Assembly: GCA_050725495.1 (NCBI GenBank)
Contig: JBOHHM010000034.1
Span: 1-24,168, forward strand
Origin: JBOHHM01 sp050725495
GTDB lineage: Bacteria; Pseudomonadota; Gammaproteobacteria; Burkholderiales; Burkholderiaceae_C
Length of the DNA: 24,168 bases
Direction of reading: 5' to 3'
Shown: in pieces, positions 23,301 through 24,168 of the stretch
How the letters are laid out: every line of letters begins with the position of its first letter
Numbering within the stretch: the stretch's first letter is position 1
Notes under the pieces: generated by a model
What the model saw: the letters and a program-made list of their open reading frames with translations, nothing else
Database searches by the model: none
What the model was told of the DNA's origin: nothing
Made by a program: the position numbers and the translations under genes

Positions 23301-24168
23301 ATGAGACAAGACATCACCGTCAACAACAGGCGCTACCAGTGGATGGATCACCCGGTCGTGGTGGTCTGCGTGGACGGCTGCCAGTACGAGTACATCACCG
23401 CGGCCGTGGACGCGGACGTGGCCCCCTTCCTCGGCCGGCTGCTGGCCGGGCGCGGCACCTGCTACCTGGCCGACTGCGTGATCCCGAGCTTCACCAATCC
23501 GAACAACCTGTCGATCGTGACCGGTGCGCCGCCCTCGGTGCACGGCATCTGCGGCAACTACTTCTTCGATCGCGAGCGCGGCGAAGAGGTGATGATGAAC
23601 GACCCGCGCTACCTGCGCGCCGGCACGATTCTGGCGGCCTTCTCCGATGCGGGCGCCAAGGTCGCGGTCGTCACCGCCAAGGACAAGCTGCGCAAGCTGC
23701 TGGGCCACCGGATGAAGGGCATCTGCTTCTCGTCGGAAAAGGCCGACCAGGTCACTCTGGCCGACAATGGCATCACCAATGTGGTGGAGATGGTCGGCAT
23801 GCCCGTGCCCTCGGTCTACAGTGCGCAACTGTCCGAGTTCGTGTTCGTGGCCGGCGTCAAGCTGATGGAGCGCGAGCGGCCCGACCTGATGTATTTGTCC
23901 ACCACCGACTACATCCAGCACAAGGCGGCTCCCGGCACGCCCGTGGCCAACGACTTCTACGCCATGATGGACCGCAACCTGGCCCGCCTCGATGAACTCG
24001 GCGCCACCATCGTGCTGACCGCCGACCATGGCATGAACGACAAGCATGGCCATGACGGCCAGCCCAATGTGATTTACCTGCAGGACACGCTGGACGAGTG
24101 GATCGGCGAGGACCATGCCCGCGTCATCCTGCCCAACACCGACCCCTACGTCGTGCACCACGGTGCGC
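23301..24168 (+). CDS. phnA: Phosphonoacetate hydrolase PhnA, 3' end outside window
   Basis: The visible 289 codons encode a zinc-dependent hydrolase of the alkaline phosphatase superfamily that splits phosphonoacetate into acetate and phosphate. The first metal ligand is D25 (VVCVDG) and the catalytic threonine is T65 (PSFTNPNN). D203 and H207 come from TTDYIQHK, D242 and H243 from TADHGM; the last bases reach VVHHGA before the window ends, so the C-terminal His ligand is not seen. The spacing fits S. meliloti PhnA. GAGGA ends 5 nt before the ATG. The frame is open to the last base. With PhnW this defines the AEP - phosphonoacetaldehyde - phosphonoacetate - acetate route, which needs the dehydrogenase PhnY, expected just downstream. 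Confidence 0.95.
   Translation, partial: MRQDITVNNRRYQWMDHPVVVVCVDGCQYEYITAAVDADVAPFLGRLLAGRGTCYLADCVIPSFTNPNNLSIVTGAPPSVHGICGNYFFDRERGEEVMMNDPRYLRAGTILAAFSDAGAKVAVVTAKDKLRKLLGHRMKGICFSSEKADQVTLADNGITNVVEMVGMPVPSVYSAQLSEFVFVAGVKLMERERPDLMYLSTTDYIQHKAAPGTPVANDFYAMMDRNLARLDELGATIVLTADHGMNDKHGHDGQPNVIYLQDTLDEWIGEDHARVILPNTDPYVVHHGA

Overview
The window looks like chromosomal DNA of a GC-rich betaproteobacterium, most likely family Comamonadaceae (Polaromonas, Variovorax, Rhodoferax or Acidovorax type). The grounds are the GC-rich third codon positions, the gene families, the amiC-mutL-miaA gene order, and short GCTAYMAA...TAGC palindromes of a kind I associate with that family. The genus assignment is inference. 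No rRNA, tRNA, CRISPR array, transposase or integrase was seen, and no gene-free stretch exceeds 300 bases.

Layout. 1-1287: 3' part of amiC (cell-wall amidase). 1321-2029 (-): a complete HEPN/MNT toxin-antitoxin pair (hepT-mntA), convergent with amiC. 2186-2518: a small cupin. 2710-8492: a fructose-type sugar locus, with a divergent PfkB kinase (frcK-like) and the operon frcB-frcC-frcA-fucU/rbsD-like mutarotase-ROK regulator (frcR-like). 8500-9147 (-): DedA membrane protein. 9183-11126: mutL. 11135-15394: accessory genes (DUF1697, lipoprotein alpha/beta hydrolase, secreted beta-lactamase-fold hydrolase, divergent winged-helix/TPR regulator). 15445-18294: overlapping genes for a Bcr/CflA efflux pump, miaA and a LolD-like ABC ATPase. 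18301-24168: a 2-aminoethylphosphonate (AEP) locus, with phnT-phnU-phnW on the minus strand and phnR-phnA on the plus strand; phnA runs off the window end.

How the genes work together. The frc genes bind, import, possibly anomerise and phosphorylate a sugar, with the ROK protein as the likely repressor of the divergent promoter region. The phn genes import AEP (phnT/U), transaminate it to phosphonoacetaldehyde (phnW) and hydrolyse phosphonoacetate to acetate and phosphate (phnA). The dehydrogenase phnY and the binding protein phnS are needed for this scheme but are not in the window. PhnR probably controls both directions through one perfect palindrome that contains the -35 boxes of two back-to-back promoters.

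The most unusual signals are: (1) four 17-bp palindromic repeats inside coding sequence, all in the same reading phase, found only in amiC, mutL (twice) and miaA, the genes of the ancestral amiB/C-mutL-miaA cluster; (2) a second, REP-like inverted repeat in the MutL linker; (3) the symmetric phn divergent promoter/operator; (4) a leaderless-looking promoter on hepT; (5) a strong hairpin between frcB and frcC and a 33-bp tandem duplication at the start of frcC.
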